Assembly (NCBI RefSeq): GCF_021026335.1
Contig: NZ_JAJNCY010000003.1
Coordinates: 310,001-374,000, forward strand
DNA from: Rhizobium sp. C1
GTDB lineage: Bacteria; Pseudomonadota; Alphaproteobacteria; Rhizobiales; Rhizobiaceae
Direction of reading: 5' to 3'
DNA length: 64,000 nt
The position numbers were made by a program, and so were the translations under genes. Below, one piece after another: positions 49,636 to 58,391 of this stretch. A model generated the notes under the pieces. That model was not told the DNA's origin and made no database searches. It saw only the letters and a list, made by a program, of their open reading frames with translations. How positions within the stretch are numbered: position 1 is the first letter of the stretch; the number at the start of each line of letters is the position of its first letter.

Positions 49636-50643
49636 TCAGGCCGTCCGTCTCCGCATCATGTCCGCATAGACGGCGATGATGATGATGGATCCCGTAACCA
49701 CGGTCTGCCATTCCTGCGGCATGGACAGAATGCGCAATCCGTTGAGCAACACGGACATGATGAGCGCGCCGATCAGGGTGCCGAGAATGGTTCCGCGTCC
49801 GCCGGAAAGAGATGTGCCGCCGATGACGACCGCCGCGATGGCGTCGAGTTCGTAACCCTGGCCGAGAGCTGGCTGGGCAGAATTCAGGCGCGACGCGATG
49901 ACCAGTCCTGCGATGCCGCAGATGCCTCCGGAGAGGGCGTAAATCGCCATTTTCCAGTTATCGACACTGACGCCTGAGAGGCGTGCGGCTTCCTCATTCG
50001 ACCCCAAGGCAAAGCAATATCGACCCAAAACGGTGCGACCCAGAATATAAGAAGCAAGGACCGCAACCAAAAATAGCACCAGAACCCCGTTAGGCACCGG
50101 AAGGCCCGGAATGAGATCGCCCGTGATCGAACCTGTGGAGATGACGGGGAAGGAAGGCGTGTTGTTGAAATAGATCGGCTTCGTGCCGGAGATCACCAGT
50201 GACAGACCCTTCAAGATCAGCATCATGCCGAGGGTGGCGATAAAAGGCGGGATTTTCATCTTGGCTATGATCGCCCCAGACGTGAAGCCGATCAGGGCCC
50301 CGGTCAAAATGGCGGCAAGAATGCCAAGTGGCAGGGGCATCCCCCAGTAGGTAAGCACAACGCCAGCGATAACCGCGGTGAAGGTCATCAAAGTACCGAC
50401 CGACAGGTCGATTCCGCCCGTAATGATGACGAGCGTCGCCGCAACGGCCAAGATGCCGTTCACGCTGGTTGCCTGCAGAATCGCCAGGATATTAGTCGTC
50501 TGCATGAAGTTCGGCGATGCCAGGCTGAAGCCGATCAAGAGAATGATAAGTGTTCCGAAGGCCAACAACTTCTGTTGCGCGCCGGAAAAACGGCCTTTTG
50601 ACGCGGCGGCGGCCATAGGGGCCGTGATCTCGGTGTTGGTCAC
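49636..50643 (-). CDS. Sugar ABC transporter permease (RbsC-like)
   Basis: The 335-residue protein has about ten membrane helices and the BPD_transp_2 signature ([20 protein letters not shown] near 80-99, [40 protein letters not shown]). It is close in style to ribose and deoxysugar permeases. Its ATG overlaps the ATPase stop (ATGA, 50643-50640). It serves the same importer as the flanking binding protein and ATPase. Confidence 0.92.
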   Translation of the reverse strand: MTNTEITAPMAAAASKGRFSGAQQKLLAFGTLIILLIGFSLASPNFMQTTNILAILQATSVNGILAVAATLVIITGGIDLSVGTLMTFTAVIAGVVLTYWGMPLPLGILAAILTGALIGFTSGAIIAKMKIPPFIATLGMMLILKGLSLVISGTKPIYFNNTPSFPVISTGSITGDLIPGLPVPNGVLVLFLVAVLASYILGRTVLGRYCFALGSNEEAARLSGVSVDNWKMAIYALSGGICGIAGLVIASRLNSAQPALGQGYELDAIAAVVIGGTSLSGGRGTILGTLIGALIMSVLLNGLRILSMPQEWQTVVTGSIIIIAVYADMMRRRTA

Positions 50644-52181
50644 CCTACCCTCCTCTGCATTTCCGTATCGGTCTCAACAACCATCGATTCTCGCAGTGTG
50701 GCGAGACGCATGATATCTTCCTGCCCCGTGGCCGCGCCGCCCGGCAGGATACCGGTCAGCCGTCCTTCGCACATGACCGCGATGCGGTGCGAAAGCCGCA
50801 TCACTTCCGGCAGTTCCGAGCTGATGACGATGATCGCCTTTCCACTTTTGGAAAGATTGGTAAGCAGCTGATATATCTCTGATTTCGCGCCCACATCGAT
50901 CCCGCGGGTCGGTTCGTCGAAAATCAGGATGTCACAGTTTCTCAGTAGCCACTTGGCGATGACGACCTTCTGCTGGTTGCCCCCGGAAAGGAGCTTGACC
51001 TCCTGAGTGTCGGACGGGGTGCGAATGGCAAGCTTTCGAATGTAGTCGTGAGCCGTATTTTTCATTGATTTTTCATCGAGTCGCCCCGGAAATCTCATGA
51101 AAGACTTGAGCGACGCCAAGGCGATATTGTTGCGCACGTCCATGGACAGTGCCAAGCCAAAATGCTTGCGATCTTCCGAAAGGTAGCCGATTCCAGCTTT
51201 CACCGCGTCATGGGGCGAGCGGATAGTCTGCGGCTTGCCATGAACCAGAATCTCACCAGACTCCAGCGGGTCGGCACCGAAAATGGCGCGTGCAACTTCC
51301 GTGCGCCCTGCGCCCATGAGGCCGGCGAAGCCCAGGATCTCGCCACGGGCCAGCGAGAAGCTTACATCCCTGATTTCACGTCCACGCCTAAGGCCTTTTA
51401 CTTCCAATGCAATCGGGTTTTTCGACGTATCGGGTACCTGTAGCGGTTCATCCTTCACTTCGCGGCCAACCATTTTGGTAATGATTGTGTTGATCGGCGT
51501 GTCCGCGGCCGGAACGGTGTCGACAAACTCGCCGTCCCGCATAATCGTGACGCGATCGGCTATGCGTTTCAACTCGTCCATCTTGTGGCTGATATAGACC
51601 ACGCCGACACCCTGCACCTTCAGATCCCGGATGATGCCGAACAGATCGGCGATCTCGGCGTCGTTCAGGGCTGCGGTGGGTTCGTCCATGATCAGGACTC
51701 GAAAATTATAAGACAGAGCCTTGGCGATTTCGACCATCTGCTGTTTGGCGATCGTCAGGCCTCCGACCGTCGCCTGGGGATCGAGCTTGAGCCGCATGGT
51801 TTTGAAAATCTCGGCGGCCTGCTGATTGAGCAGACGTTCGTCCAAGAGACCGAAGGCGCGGCGGGGCTCGCGACCGATGAAAATGTTTTGCGCGGCTGTG
51901 AGGTCATTCATCAGGCTGAGCTCTTGATGAATGATGCCGATACCGGCCGCCTGCGCGCTGCGTGGACTGGCAAGCTCGATTGTCTTGCCGTCTATGAGGA
52001 TTTCGCCTGCGTCCGGGCGGTATATGCCGGCCAGTATCTTCATCAGGGTGGACTTGCCGGCGCCATTTTCACCCATCAGTGCGTGAACTTCGCCTGGACG
52101 CAGGTCGAAGCGGGCCGATTTGAGCGCATGAACGCCGGGGAACCGTTTCTCGATTCCCCTCATTTCGATCACTGTTTGCAT
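50640..52181 (-). CDS. Sugar ABC transporter dual ATPase (RbsA-like)
   Basis: The 513-residue protein has two ABC domains: the first with [16 protein letters not shown] (about 38) and [12 protein letters not shown], the second with [15 protein letters not shown] and the signature [17 protein letters not shown] (about 402) followed by [14 protein letters not shown]. This is the normal pattern of RbsA/MglA proteins. The ATG at 52181 follows GGGAGGG; a longer frame would run into the SDR gene. It drives uptake of the sugar used by the surrounding fucose-type pathway. Confidence 0.92.
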   Translation of the reverse strand: MQTVIEMRGIEKRFPGVHALKSARFDLRPGEVHALMGENGAGKSTLMKILAGIYRPDAGEILIDGKTIELASPRSAQAAGIGIIHQELSLMNDLTAAQNIFIGREPRRAFGLLDERLLNQQAAEIFKTMRLKLDPQATVGGLTIAKQQMVEIAKALSYNFRVLIMDEPTAALNDAEIADLFGIIRDLKVQGVGVVYISHKMDELKRIADRVTIMRDGEFVDTVPAADTPINTIITKMVGREVKDEPLQVPDTSKNPIALEVKGLRRGREIRDVSFSLARGEILGFAGLMGAGRTEVARAIFGADPLESGEILVHGKPQTIRSPHDAVKAGIGYLSEDRKHFGLALSMDVRNNIALASLKSFMRFPGRLDEKSMKNTAHDYIRKLAIRTPSDTQEVKLLSGGNQQKVVIAKWLLRNCDILIFDEPTRGIDVGAKSEIYQLLTNLSKSGKAIIVISSELPEVMRLSHRIAVMCEGRLTGILPGGAATGQEDIMRLATLRESMVVETDTEMQRRVG

Positions 52182-52215
52182 TTGCAGCCCTCCCAAGCCG
52201 CTGGATGCCGTCAGG

Positions 52216-52965
52216 CTAGATGGTAACACCTCCATCCACCAGCATGGCCTGGCCGCTGACGAAGCGGCTTTCGGGCGACAAAAGATAGATCACCATGGGC
52301 GTTATGTCGCTCACGCTGGCGAGCCGTCCCATCGGCTGCCGTGCAATAAAGTCCTTCTCCGCCTGAACCGGGTCGGCCGAGGCAGCAATGCGCCCGCGCA
52401 ACGAGGGGGTGTCGACCGTTCCGGGGCAAATGGCGTTACAGCGTATCCCCTGCTTGACGAAATCAGCGGCGATCGACTTGGACAGCCCTATGACGGCGGC
52501 CTTTGTGGCGCCGTAGGATGTCCGATTGACGAAGCCCTTGATGGAAGAGGCCATGGAAGCCATGTTGAGGACCGAAGCGGTCCCGGTTTCCGCTGCCCGA
52601 TCAAGCATTCCGGGCAGAAATGTCCGGCACATTCGCATCATGGCCGTCACGTTCAGATCGAAGGCAAACGCCCAGTCGGCGTCGGTGATGTCGAGAACCG
52701 TGCCGTTGTGAACGACACCTGCGCAGTTGAAAAGCCCGTCCAGTTTCGGAAGATTGGCCGCCAAAGCATCGATTTGTGTCTGCTTCGTCACATCAAGACG
52801 ATATGTCTTAATGTTTGAATTTTCAGCATAAAGCGACGCCAGAGATTCCGTATCAATATCGGTCGCGTGAACAACTGCGCCTTCCGCAGCCGCCGCCAGC
52901 GCCGATGCGCGTCCTATACCCTGCGCCGCGGCAGTTATAAGTATATTCATACCCTTAAGGCGCAT
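52216..52965 (-). CDS. SDR oxidoreductase, probable 2-keto-3-deoxy-L-fuconate dehydrogenase
   Basis: The 249-residue SDR has [18 protein letters not shown] as cofactor motif (about 12-29), NCAGVVHNG (about 84), and the active-site [12 protein letters not shown] (tyrosine near 151). The start and spacing resemble DHRS6-like enzymes that oxidise 2-keto-3-deoxy-L-fuconate at C4 with NAD+. The neighbours (dehydratase before, FAH hydrolase after) fit that role. Substrate assignment is by pathway context. Confidence 0.86.
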   Translation of the reverse strand: MRLKGMNILITAAAQGIGRASALAAAAEGAVVHATDIDTESLASLYAENSNIKTYRLDVTKQTQIDALAANLPKLDGLFNCAGVVHNGTVLDITDADWAFAFDLNVTAMMRMCRTFLPGMLDRAAETGTASVLNMASMASSIKGFVNRTSYGATKAAVIGLSKSIAADFVKQGIRCNAICPGTVDTPSLRGRIAASADPVQAEKDFIARQPMGRLASVSDITPMVIYLLSPESRFVSGQAMLVDGGVTI

Positions 52966-53033
52966 TATTAAACCTCTACGCGAGCTTACTTAAACGATCG
53001 CGTGAAACTGAAGTAATATCTCACGCGAGAGTG

Positions 53034-54557
53034 TTACATAACTGCACCGATTTGCCACGGAACAAACTCCGCGCCGCCGAAGCCTAGTTCTTCGCTCTTA
53101 GTCCGCTCGCCCGACGCCACACGGATAATCAGCTCAAAAAGCTCCTTGCCCTTCTGCTCGATGCTCACACCGTCGGAGACAATGTCGCCACAGTTGAGAT
53201 CCATGTCTTCCGACAACTTATTGTACATTTCCGAGTTGGTGGCGAGTTTGATGCAGGGAGTCGGCTTGTATCCCGAGACGGAACCACGACCCGTGGTGAA
53301 GACGATGAGGTTTGCGCCGGAGGCAACCTGGCCCGTCACGGAGCACGGATCGAAACCGGGACTATCCATGAAGACAAAACCCTTTGCGTCGATTTTCTCA
53401 CCGAATTTGTAAACGCCGCTCAAGGGTGCAGTGCCGCCTTTTGCGACCGCCCCCAGAGACTTTTCAAGGATCGTTGTCAATCCGCCGCGTTTATTTCCGG
53501 GGGACGGATTGTTGTCCATCTCGCCGCCGTTGCGGGCGGTATAATCCTCCCACCAACGGATGCGTTCGATGAGCTTTTCACCGATTTCCACGCTCTTGGC
53601 GCGGCGCGTCAGCAGGTGCTCCGCGCCATAAATTTCAGAGGTTTCAGACAGGATTGTGGTGCCACCGTGGCGCACCAGAAGGTCGGATGCGTAACCGAGG
53701 GCCGGGTTCGCCGTAATACCGGAATATCCATCTGAACCGCCGCATTGCAGCCCAATTGTGATCTCAGAAACAGAAATTGGTTCGCGGACCGCCTGGTTTG
53801 CGTATTCTGCGACGCCCTTGAGGGCATCCAGGCCACGTTCTATAGTCCGGCGGGTACCACCCTCCTGCTGGATAGTCATGTATTGCAGAGCCCCGTCTGC
53901 GCGGATTTTACGGCCGCCGACGAGTTCGGGGATCTGCATGACCTCACAGCCGAGGCCGAGCAGCAGAATACCGCCAAAATTGGGGTTTTGCGCGTAGCCG
54001 GAGAGGGTTCTGAAGAGTGTGGAATAGCCCTCGCCTTCGCCCGACATGCCGCAGCCGGTCGAATGAACAATCGGAACGATCCCGTCAATGTTCGCGTATT
54101 GGTTGAGGAATCCGGCCTTCTCTGCTGCTTCAGCAATAAATTTCGCTACCGAGCCGGAACAGTTCACGGTTGTCAGGATGCCGATGTAGTTGCGGGTTCC
54201 GGCCTTGCCGTCCGCGCGACGAAAACCCTGGAATGTGCGAAGGTCGGTTGCGCGCTCCAAAGGCAAGTTTTGTGTGGCGTGACCATAATCTTGGTGATGC
54301 TCACCCATGCCGAGATTTTGGACGTGGACATGTTCGCCGGCGAGGATATCCGCCTTTGCCTGCCCGATTATCTGTCCGTATCGATAAATGTTCTCGCCCG
54401 ACATGATGTTCCGGGTCGCTACTTTATGGCCGCGCGGAATTGCAAACTGAAGGGGCATGGAAATCTCGTCGACGCGCTCGCCCGCAGCCAGATCGCGCAG
54501 CGCGATTGCCACGTTGTCATTCAAATGCAGGCGAATCAATTTAGCGCCTCGGTCCAT
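53034..54557 (-). CDS. UxaA/GarD-family sugar-acid dehydratase, probable L-fuconate dehydratase
   Basis: The 507-residue protein has the altronate/galactarate dehydratase organisation: an N-terminal SAF-like part (NDNVAIALRDLAAGERVDEI, about 13-32) and the large catalytic part with GYRRADGKAGTRN-like wording (FRRADGKAGTRNYIGILTTV, about 112-131), HSTGCGMSGEGEG, LLLGLGCEVMQ, LQCGGSDGYSGITANPA and FTTGRGSVSGYKPTP. The conserved cysteines and histidines suit an iron site. In the better known pathway L-fuconate is dehydrated by an enolase-superfamily enzyme; a UxaA-type replacement is known from Campylobacter fucose clusters. It is the first gene of the minus-strand fucose operon. Confidence 0.87.
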   Translation of the reverse strand: MDRGAKLIRLHLNDNVAIALRDLAAGERVDEISMPLQFAIPRGHKVATRNIMSGENIYRYGQIIGQAKADILAGEHVHVQNLGMGEHHQDYGHATQNLPLERATDLRTFQGFRRADGKAGTRNYIGILTTVNCSGSVAKFIAEAAEKAGFLNQYANIDGIVPIVHSTGCGMSGEGEGYSTLFRTLSGYAQNPNFGGILLLGLGCEVMQIPELVGGRKIRADGALQYMTIQQEGGTRRTIERGLDALKGVAEYANQAVREPISVSEITIGLQCGGSDGYSGITANPALGYASDLLVRHGGTTILSETSEIYGAEHLLTRRAKSVEIGEKLIERIRWWEDYTARNGGEMDNNPSPGNKRGGLTTILEKSLGAVAKGGTAPLSGVYKFGEKIDAKGFVFMDSPGFDPCSVTGQVASGANLIVFTTGRGSVSGYKPTPCIKLATNSEMYNKLSEDMDLNCGDIVSDGVSIEQKGKELFELIIRVASGERTKSEELGFGGAEFVPWQIGAVM

Positions 54558-54660
54558 TCCTGTACATCCTCCCCCGTTAATTCTTGGTTTTCCGGGCCTC
54601 TGGCGTCTACTGACATCAGATGTTAATTAGAGTTCTATCTTGACTAGTACACAATGTCAA

Positions 54661-54672
54661 CTAACATGTTAG
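54661..54672. promoter_or_regulatory. Palindromic operator candidate in the fucose control region
   Basis: CTAACATGTTAG is a perfect 12-bp palindrome between the divergent dehydratase and regulator genes. A half-site-like TGTTAATTAG lies at about 54621 and a TTGAC/GTCAA inverted pair at 54640-54660. It is a plausible binding site for the GntR regulator at 54700. Confidence 0.5.
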
Positions 54673-54699
54673 AAATGATTTGACGGAGATTCGACGGGG

Positions 54700-55416
54700 A
54701 TGACGCAGGCTTTCAATGCACGAGTTTTAACTGCGATTGATGATTTACCGGGGTCGCTGGCGCAGCGTGTGTATCAGTCGCTGCAGGAGGCGATCATGTC
54801 CCTGACGTTTCCGCCGGGCACTTTGATCCGCAAGGGCGCCATCTGCGATGAACTCGGCGTATCACGTTCGCCGGTGTCGGAAGCGATCACGCGGTTGGCC
54901 TCTGAAGGCCTGGTGGATGTGATCCCCCAGAGCGGAACGCGCGTTGCGCGCTTCTCGATTGAAGAAATTCGCGAGGCCGCTTTCATGCGCGAGGCGCTGG
55001 AAGTCGCGGCTGTCGAAAAGGTCGCCCGCGATCACACACCCGACCAATATGCCAAACTCGCCCGCAATGTTCGGTTGCAGGCTATGCTTGTCGAGGATCA
55101 TGACACGGCGGGCTTCTATCAGGCGGATGAAGAGTTTCATGCGCTGCTGATGGAATTCACCGGCTTTCCCGGCGTCGCGGCTGCCGTCTCAACGATCGCG
55201 CTGAAACTGAAGCGGCCTAGAATGCTCCTTCTGCCTGAACCCGGACGGAACGACAACGCGGTGCGGGAGCATCTGGCGATAGTCGAGGCTATTCGCGACC
55301 GAAATCCGGACGAGGCGCGTTCTGCCATGCGTTATCATCTGGCTCAGTTGGTCAGCCGTTTCGATCCGCTCGAGAAGGAGCATCCGGAATTTTTCCGTTC
55401 GCGGCAGTCGCACTGA
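54700..55416 (+). CDS. GntR-family regulator, FadR/FCD subfamily
   Basis: The 238-residue protein has a GntR winged helix (about 20-85: LAQRVYQSLQEAIMSLTFPP, CDELGVSRSPVSEAITRLAS) and an FCD ligand domain (about 93-220) with the metal-binding histidines in DEEFHALLMEFTG, EHLAIVEAI and AMRYHLAQL. Such proteins commonly sense sugar acids. It is divergent from the fuconate dehydratase operon and upstream of the aldo/keto reductase and FucU genes, so it probably controls both transcripts. The ATG at 54700 follows a weak GACGGGG. Confidence 0.9.
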   Translation: MTQAFNARVLTAIDDLPGSLAQRVYQSLQEAIMSLTFPPGTLIRKGAICDELGVSRSPVSEAITRLASEGLVDVIPQSGTRVARFSIEEIREAAFMREALEVAAVEKVARDHTPDQYAKLARNVRLQAMLVEDHDTAGFYQADEEFHALLMEFTGFPGVAAAVSTIALKLKRPRMLLLPEPGRNDNAVREHLAIVEAIRDRNPDEARSAMRYHLAQLVSRFDPLEKEHPEFFRSRQSH

Positions 55417-55448
55417 ACCGCCCTTCCCTCCTCTGAAAGTGTGTCCGC

Positions 55449-56501
55449 ATGAAGCTGACCGATACGATGCTGCTGAACAAGCGGACCCGCGACCCTGTTT
55501 TCATGACACGAATGGGGTTCGGTGGAGCGCCGCTCGGGAATCTGTACCGCAAGGTCAGCGATGAGGACGCGCAAGCCGCTCTGCTTGCCGCCTATGACGT
55601 CGGCATTCGTTACTTCGACACGGCGCCGCAATACGGCCTTGGGCGGTCGGAAGAGCGTGTCGGCAAGGCCATGCAGGCCTTCGGTGCAGAAAACATCGTT
55701 CTCTCAACCAAGGTTGGAAGGCTCTTGCTCGACTGCGAGCCGGACGAGGTGACGCCGGAGAGTTTCGTCGATGTGCCTCAGAAGCGCATCGTCTTCGACT
55801 ATACCTATGACGGGGTGATGCGAAGCTATGAGGCCAGCAAGGACCGGCTTCAGACTGACCATGCTAGCATTCTACTCGTGCACGATGTTTGCGTTTTTTC
55901 GCAAGGGTCACAAGAGGCTAGCGACGCCAAAGTTCGCGAGCTTTTCGATGGCGGCGGCTACAAGGCCCTGGTCGAGCTTCGCGACGCCGGGCAGATTTCG
56001 GCTATTGGTGCGGGCGTGAACGAATGGCAGGTTTGCGAAAAGCTTCTCGGGCTTGGCGACTTCGACTGCTTCCTGCTGGCCGGCCGTTATACGCTTCTGG
56101 AACAGGAGGCGCTGGAAAGTTTTCTTCCGCTTTGCGAGACACGCGACGTCGGGATCATATTGGGCGGTCCCTATAACTCCGGGATCCTGGCCACCGGGGC
56201 TGTCGAAGGCGCGCGGTATAATTACGAGCCGGCTCCGCCGGAAATCCTCGAGCGAGTCGGCAAGATCGAAACCGTATGCCGTGCGCATGATACGCCGCTG
56301 ATTGCAGCAGCGCTTCAGTTCGTATTCGGACCCCCTTGTGTCAAGACGGTGATTCCGGGTGCGGTGAACCGGAACGAGCTTCTGGCCAATGCCAAACTTC
56401 TGGAAGTGGATATCCCCCCTGCCCTCTGGACGGACTTGAAAGAGGAAGGTCTTATCCGCTCAGATGCCCCCGTTCCAAAGGATAACCGACATGCTGCGTA
56501 A
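55449..56501 (+). CDS. Aldo/keto reductase, probable L-fucose 1-dehydrogenase
   Basis: The 350-residue protein has the aldo/keto reductase tetrad: aspartate in YFDTAPQYGLG with tyrosine just after (about 53-58), lysine in LSTKVGRLL (about 82) and histidine in ILLVHDVCVF. It belongs to the group of D-threo-aldose/L-fucose dehydrogenases that oxidise L-fucose to its lactone with NAD(P)+. It starts 32 bases after the regulator, and its last codons overlap the start of fucU. No lactonase gene follows, so the lactone may open by itself or elsewhere. Confidence 0.86.
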   Translation: MKLTDTMLLNKRTRDPVFMTRMGFGGAPLGNLYRKVSDEDAQAALLAAYDVGIRYFDTAPQYGLGRSEERVGKAMQAFGAENIVLSTKVGRLLLDCEPDEVTPESFVDVPQKRIVFDYTYDGVMRSYEASKDRLQTDHASILLVHDVCVFSQGSQEASDAKVRELFDGGGYKALVELRDAGQISAIGAGVNEWQVCEKLLGLGDFDCFLLAGRYTLLEQEALESFLPLCETRDVGIILGGPYNSGILATGAVEGARYNYEPAPPEILERVGKIETVCRAHDTPLIAAALQFVFGPPCVKTVIPGAVNRNELLANAKLLEVDIPPALWTDLKEEGLIRSDAPVPKDNRHAA

Positions 56502-56919
56502 CATCCCACCGATTCTGTCGCCCGATCTGCTTCACGCCCTTGCCGCCATGGGCCATGGCGACGACATCGTCATCGCCGATGCCAACTATCCGGCCGAGAG
56601 TTCGGGTGTTCCCTGCATCCGGCTCGACGGAATTTCCGCCACCGATGCGCTGGAAGCGATTCTTGCGCTCTTGCCGCTCGACAGCTACGTGCCCGACCCG
56701 GCTCTGGTGATGCAGGTCGTGGGCGACCCGTCGGCGGTTCCGGAGGTTGTTTCCGAATTCCAGGCGATTATTGAGCGCGTCGCTGATAATCCGGCTAAGA
56801 TTGGCAGTCTCGAGCGCTTTGCCTTCTATGATCGCGCCAGCGATGCCTTCGCCGTGGTCCAAACCGGCGAGCGGCGGCTCTATGGCAATATCATCCTGAA
56901 GAAGGGCGTTATCAAGTAG
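56491..56919 (+). CDS. fucU: L-fucose mutarotase (RbsD/FucU family)
   Basis: The 142-residue protein has the FucU hallmarks: IPPILSPDLLHALAAMGHGD at the start with the catalytic-site histidine, IADANYPAESSG (about 27-38), and RASDAFAVVQTGERRLYGNI at the end. FucU interconverts alpha- and beta-L-fucose so that dehydrogenase or transporter can use the proper anomer. The ATG at 56491 lies inside the end of the preceding gene and follows AAAGGATAA. This protein is the strongest evidence that the operon handles L-fucose or a close 6-deoxysugar. Confidence 0.9.
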   Translation: MLRNIPPILSPDLLHALAAMGHGDDIVIADANYPAESSGVPCIRLDGISATDALEAILALLPLDSYVPDPALVMQVVGDPSAVPEVVSEFQAIIERVADNPAKIGSLERFAFYDRASDAFAVVQTGERRLYGNIILKKGVIK

Positions 56920-57004
56920 CACCTGCCTGCGGTCGGAGGCGAACCTCTCTCCGCACATAAGGCGGATCGATATTCTTGAGCCGGATAAGCAAGTGGCCCG
57001 GGAG

Positions 57005-57021
57005 CGGGCCATTACGGCCCG
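57005..57021 (+). repeat. Inverted repeat between fucU and repA
   Basis: CGGGCC and GGCCCG flank a 5-base loop (ATTAC), about 85 bases after the fucU stop. There is no T run. It may slow transcription from the fucose operon into repA. Confidence 0.4.
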
Positions 57022-57060
57022 TTAACCCTGTTCCCTTGCGCTATCTGACGAATCTGCGAT

Positions 57061-57101
57061 AATAACGATTATTCATTCTACCCCGTCCGAAAATCGTTAT
57101 T
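57061..57101 (+). promoter_or_regulatory. Inverted repeat in the repA promoter region (candidate RepA operator)
   Basis: AATAACGATT (57061-57070) and AATCGTTATT (57092-57101) form a perfect 10-bp inverted repeat in an AT-rich stretch 16-56 bases before the repA start. RepA-RepB complexes repress their own promoter at such repeats in known replicons. Confidence 0.55.
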
Positions 57102-57116
57102 TGGAAATCAGACTCG

Positions 57117-58328
57117 ATGAACGCCGTCACCTCAACAGCGACCGATCGCACAGCCTTTCACTTTGAGGACGAGATTCTCGAGCAGGGCGATCTGATTTCG
57201 AAGAAGCTGCATCTGCTGAGCCTGCAGCGTTTTCCCCCAACGGCACACAAGACCTTGCGCGCCTTTTCCCTCGCAGAGGTGGCGCACTTTCTCGGCGTTT
57301 CGCAAAGCACGCTGAAGAAGCTCCATCTTGAAGGCAAAGGTCCCCTGCCCCAGACGTCGGCTTCCGGGCGCCGTTCCTATACCGCGCAGCAAATGGCGGA
57401 GTTGCGTGACTATCTGAGCCAGCATGGACGCTCTGACGTAAAGGATTATTCGCCGCGTCGCCGTCCCGGCGACAAGCTTCAGGTCGTGGCGGTCGTGAAT
57501 TTCAAGGGCGGTTCTGCCAAGACCACGACGGCCGCGCATCTTGCGCAGCATCTGGCACTGACGGGTCATCGCGTCCTTGCGATCGACCTGGACCCGCAGG
57601 CCTCCCTCACCTCGCTTCACGGTTTCCAGCCTGAGCTCGACCAGACGCAATCGCTCTATGAGGCCATCCGCTATGACGACGAGCGCAGACCTATTGCAGA
57701 TGTGATCCGGCAGACAAATTTCCCCGGGCTGGATATCGTACCTGCCAATCTGGAGCTTCAGGAATTCGAATACGACACGCCGCTTGCGATGGCGAACCGC
57801 AATTCGAATGAGGGCAAGACCTTTTTCACGCGCATCTCGCGCGCGCTTGCGGAGGTCGATGATCAGTATGACGTCGTTGTCATCGATTGCCCTCCGCAAC
57901 TCGGCTATCTGACCATTACGGCGCTTGTTGCTGCGACTAGCGTGCTGATCACCATCCATCCGCAGATGCTGGATGTGATGTCGATGGGTCAGTTCCTGTT
58001 GATGCTGGGCGGTATTCTGAAGCCGATCCGTCAGGCGGGCGCGGAGGTCAATCTGTCCTGGTACCGTTATCTTGTGACGCGTTACGAGCCGACCGATGTG
58101 CCGCAGGCGCAGATGGTTGGTTTCATGCAGACGCTGTTCAACGAGTTCATGCTGAAAAACCAGATGCTGAAATCGACGGCGATTTCCGATGCGGGCATTA
58201 CCAAGCAGACACTCTATGAAGTGGAGCGGACGCAGATGACCCGGTCAACCTATGACCGCGCCATGGAGGCTTTGGGATCCGTCAATGCGGAAATCACGCA
58301 ACTCATTCATGAGGCGTGGGGCCGGTGA
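57117..58328 (+). CDS. repA: RepA partition ATPase (ParA family)
   Basis: The 403-residue protein has an N-terminal MerR-like helix-turn-helix (about 43-100: SLAEVAHFLGVSQSTLKKLH, then RRSYTAQQMAELRDYL) and a ParA ATPase domain with the deviant Walker A NFKGGSAKTTTAAHLA (about 130-145), ALDLDPQASL-type wording (AIDLDPQASLTSLHG) and VVIDCPPQLGYL. It segregates the replicon together with RepB and represses the operon. The following repB is 63 bases away, with a parS-like site between. Its own operon lacks repC. Confidence 0.94.
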   Translation: MNAVTSTATDRTAFHFEDEILEQGDLISKKLHLLSLQRFPPTAHKTLRAFSLAEVAHFLGVSQSTLKKLHLEGKGPLPQTSASGRRSYTAQQMAELRDYLSQHGRSDVKDYSPRRRPGDKLQVVAVVNFKGGSAKTTTAAHLAQHLALTGHRVLAIDLDPQASLTSLHGFQPELDQTQSLYEAIRYDDERRPIADVIRQTNFPGLDIVPANLELQEFEYDTPLAMANRNSNEGKTFFTRISRALAEVDDQYDVVVIDCPPQLGYLTITALVAATSVLITIHPQMLDVMSMGQFLLMLGGILKPIRQAGAEVNLSWYRYLVTRYEPTDVPQAQMVGFMQTLFNEFMLKNQMLKSTAISDAGITKQTLYEVERTQMTRSTYDRAMEALGSVNAEITQLIHEAWGR

Positions 58329-58329
58329 A

Positions 58330-58345
58330 GTTGTCGGCTGACAAA
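58330..58345. promoter_or_regulatory. Candidate parS site between repA and repB
   Basis: GTTGTCGGCTGACAAA matches the repABC centromere consensus GTTNNCNGCNGNNAAC in every fixed position except the last. Some repABC replicons carry parS between repA and repB. The palindrome is imperfect. Confidence 0.55.
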
Positions 58346-58350
58346 AACAG

Positions 58351-58369
58351 GGAAATACGCAATATTTCC
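58351..58369. repeat. Inverted repeat between repA and repB
   Basis: GGAAATA and TATTTCC are perfect inverted arms around a CGCAA loop, 5 bases after the parS-like site and 23 before the repB start. It may be a second protein site or an mRNA structure in the repB leader. Confidence 0.45.
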
Positions 58370-58391
58370 AGTGGCATAGAGGTGGATGGCA

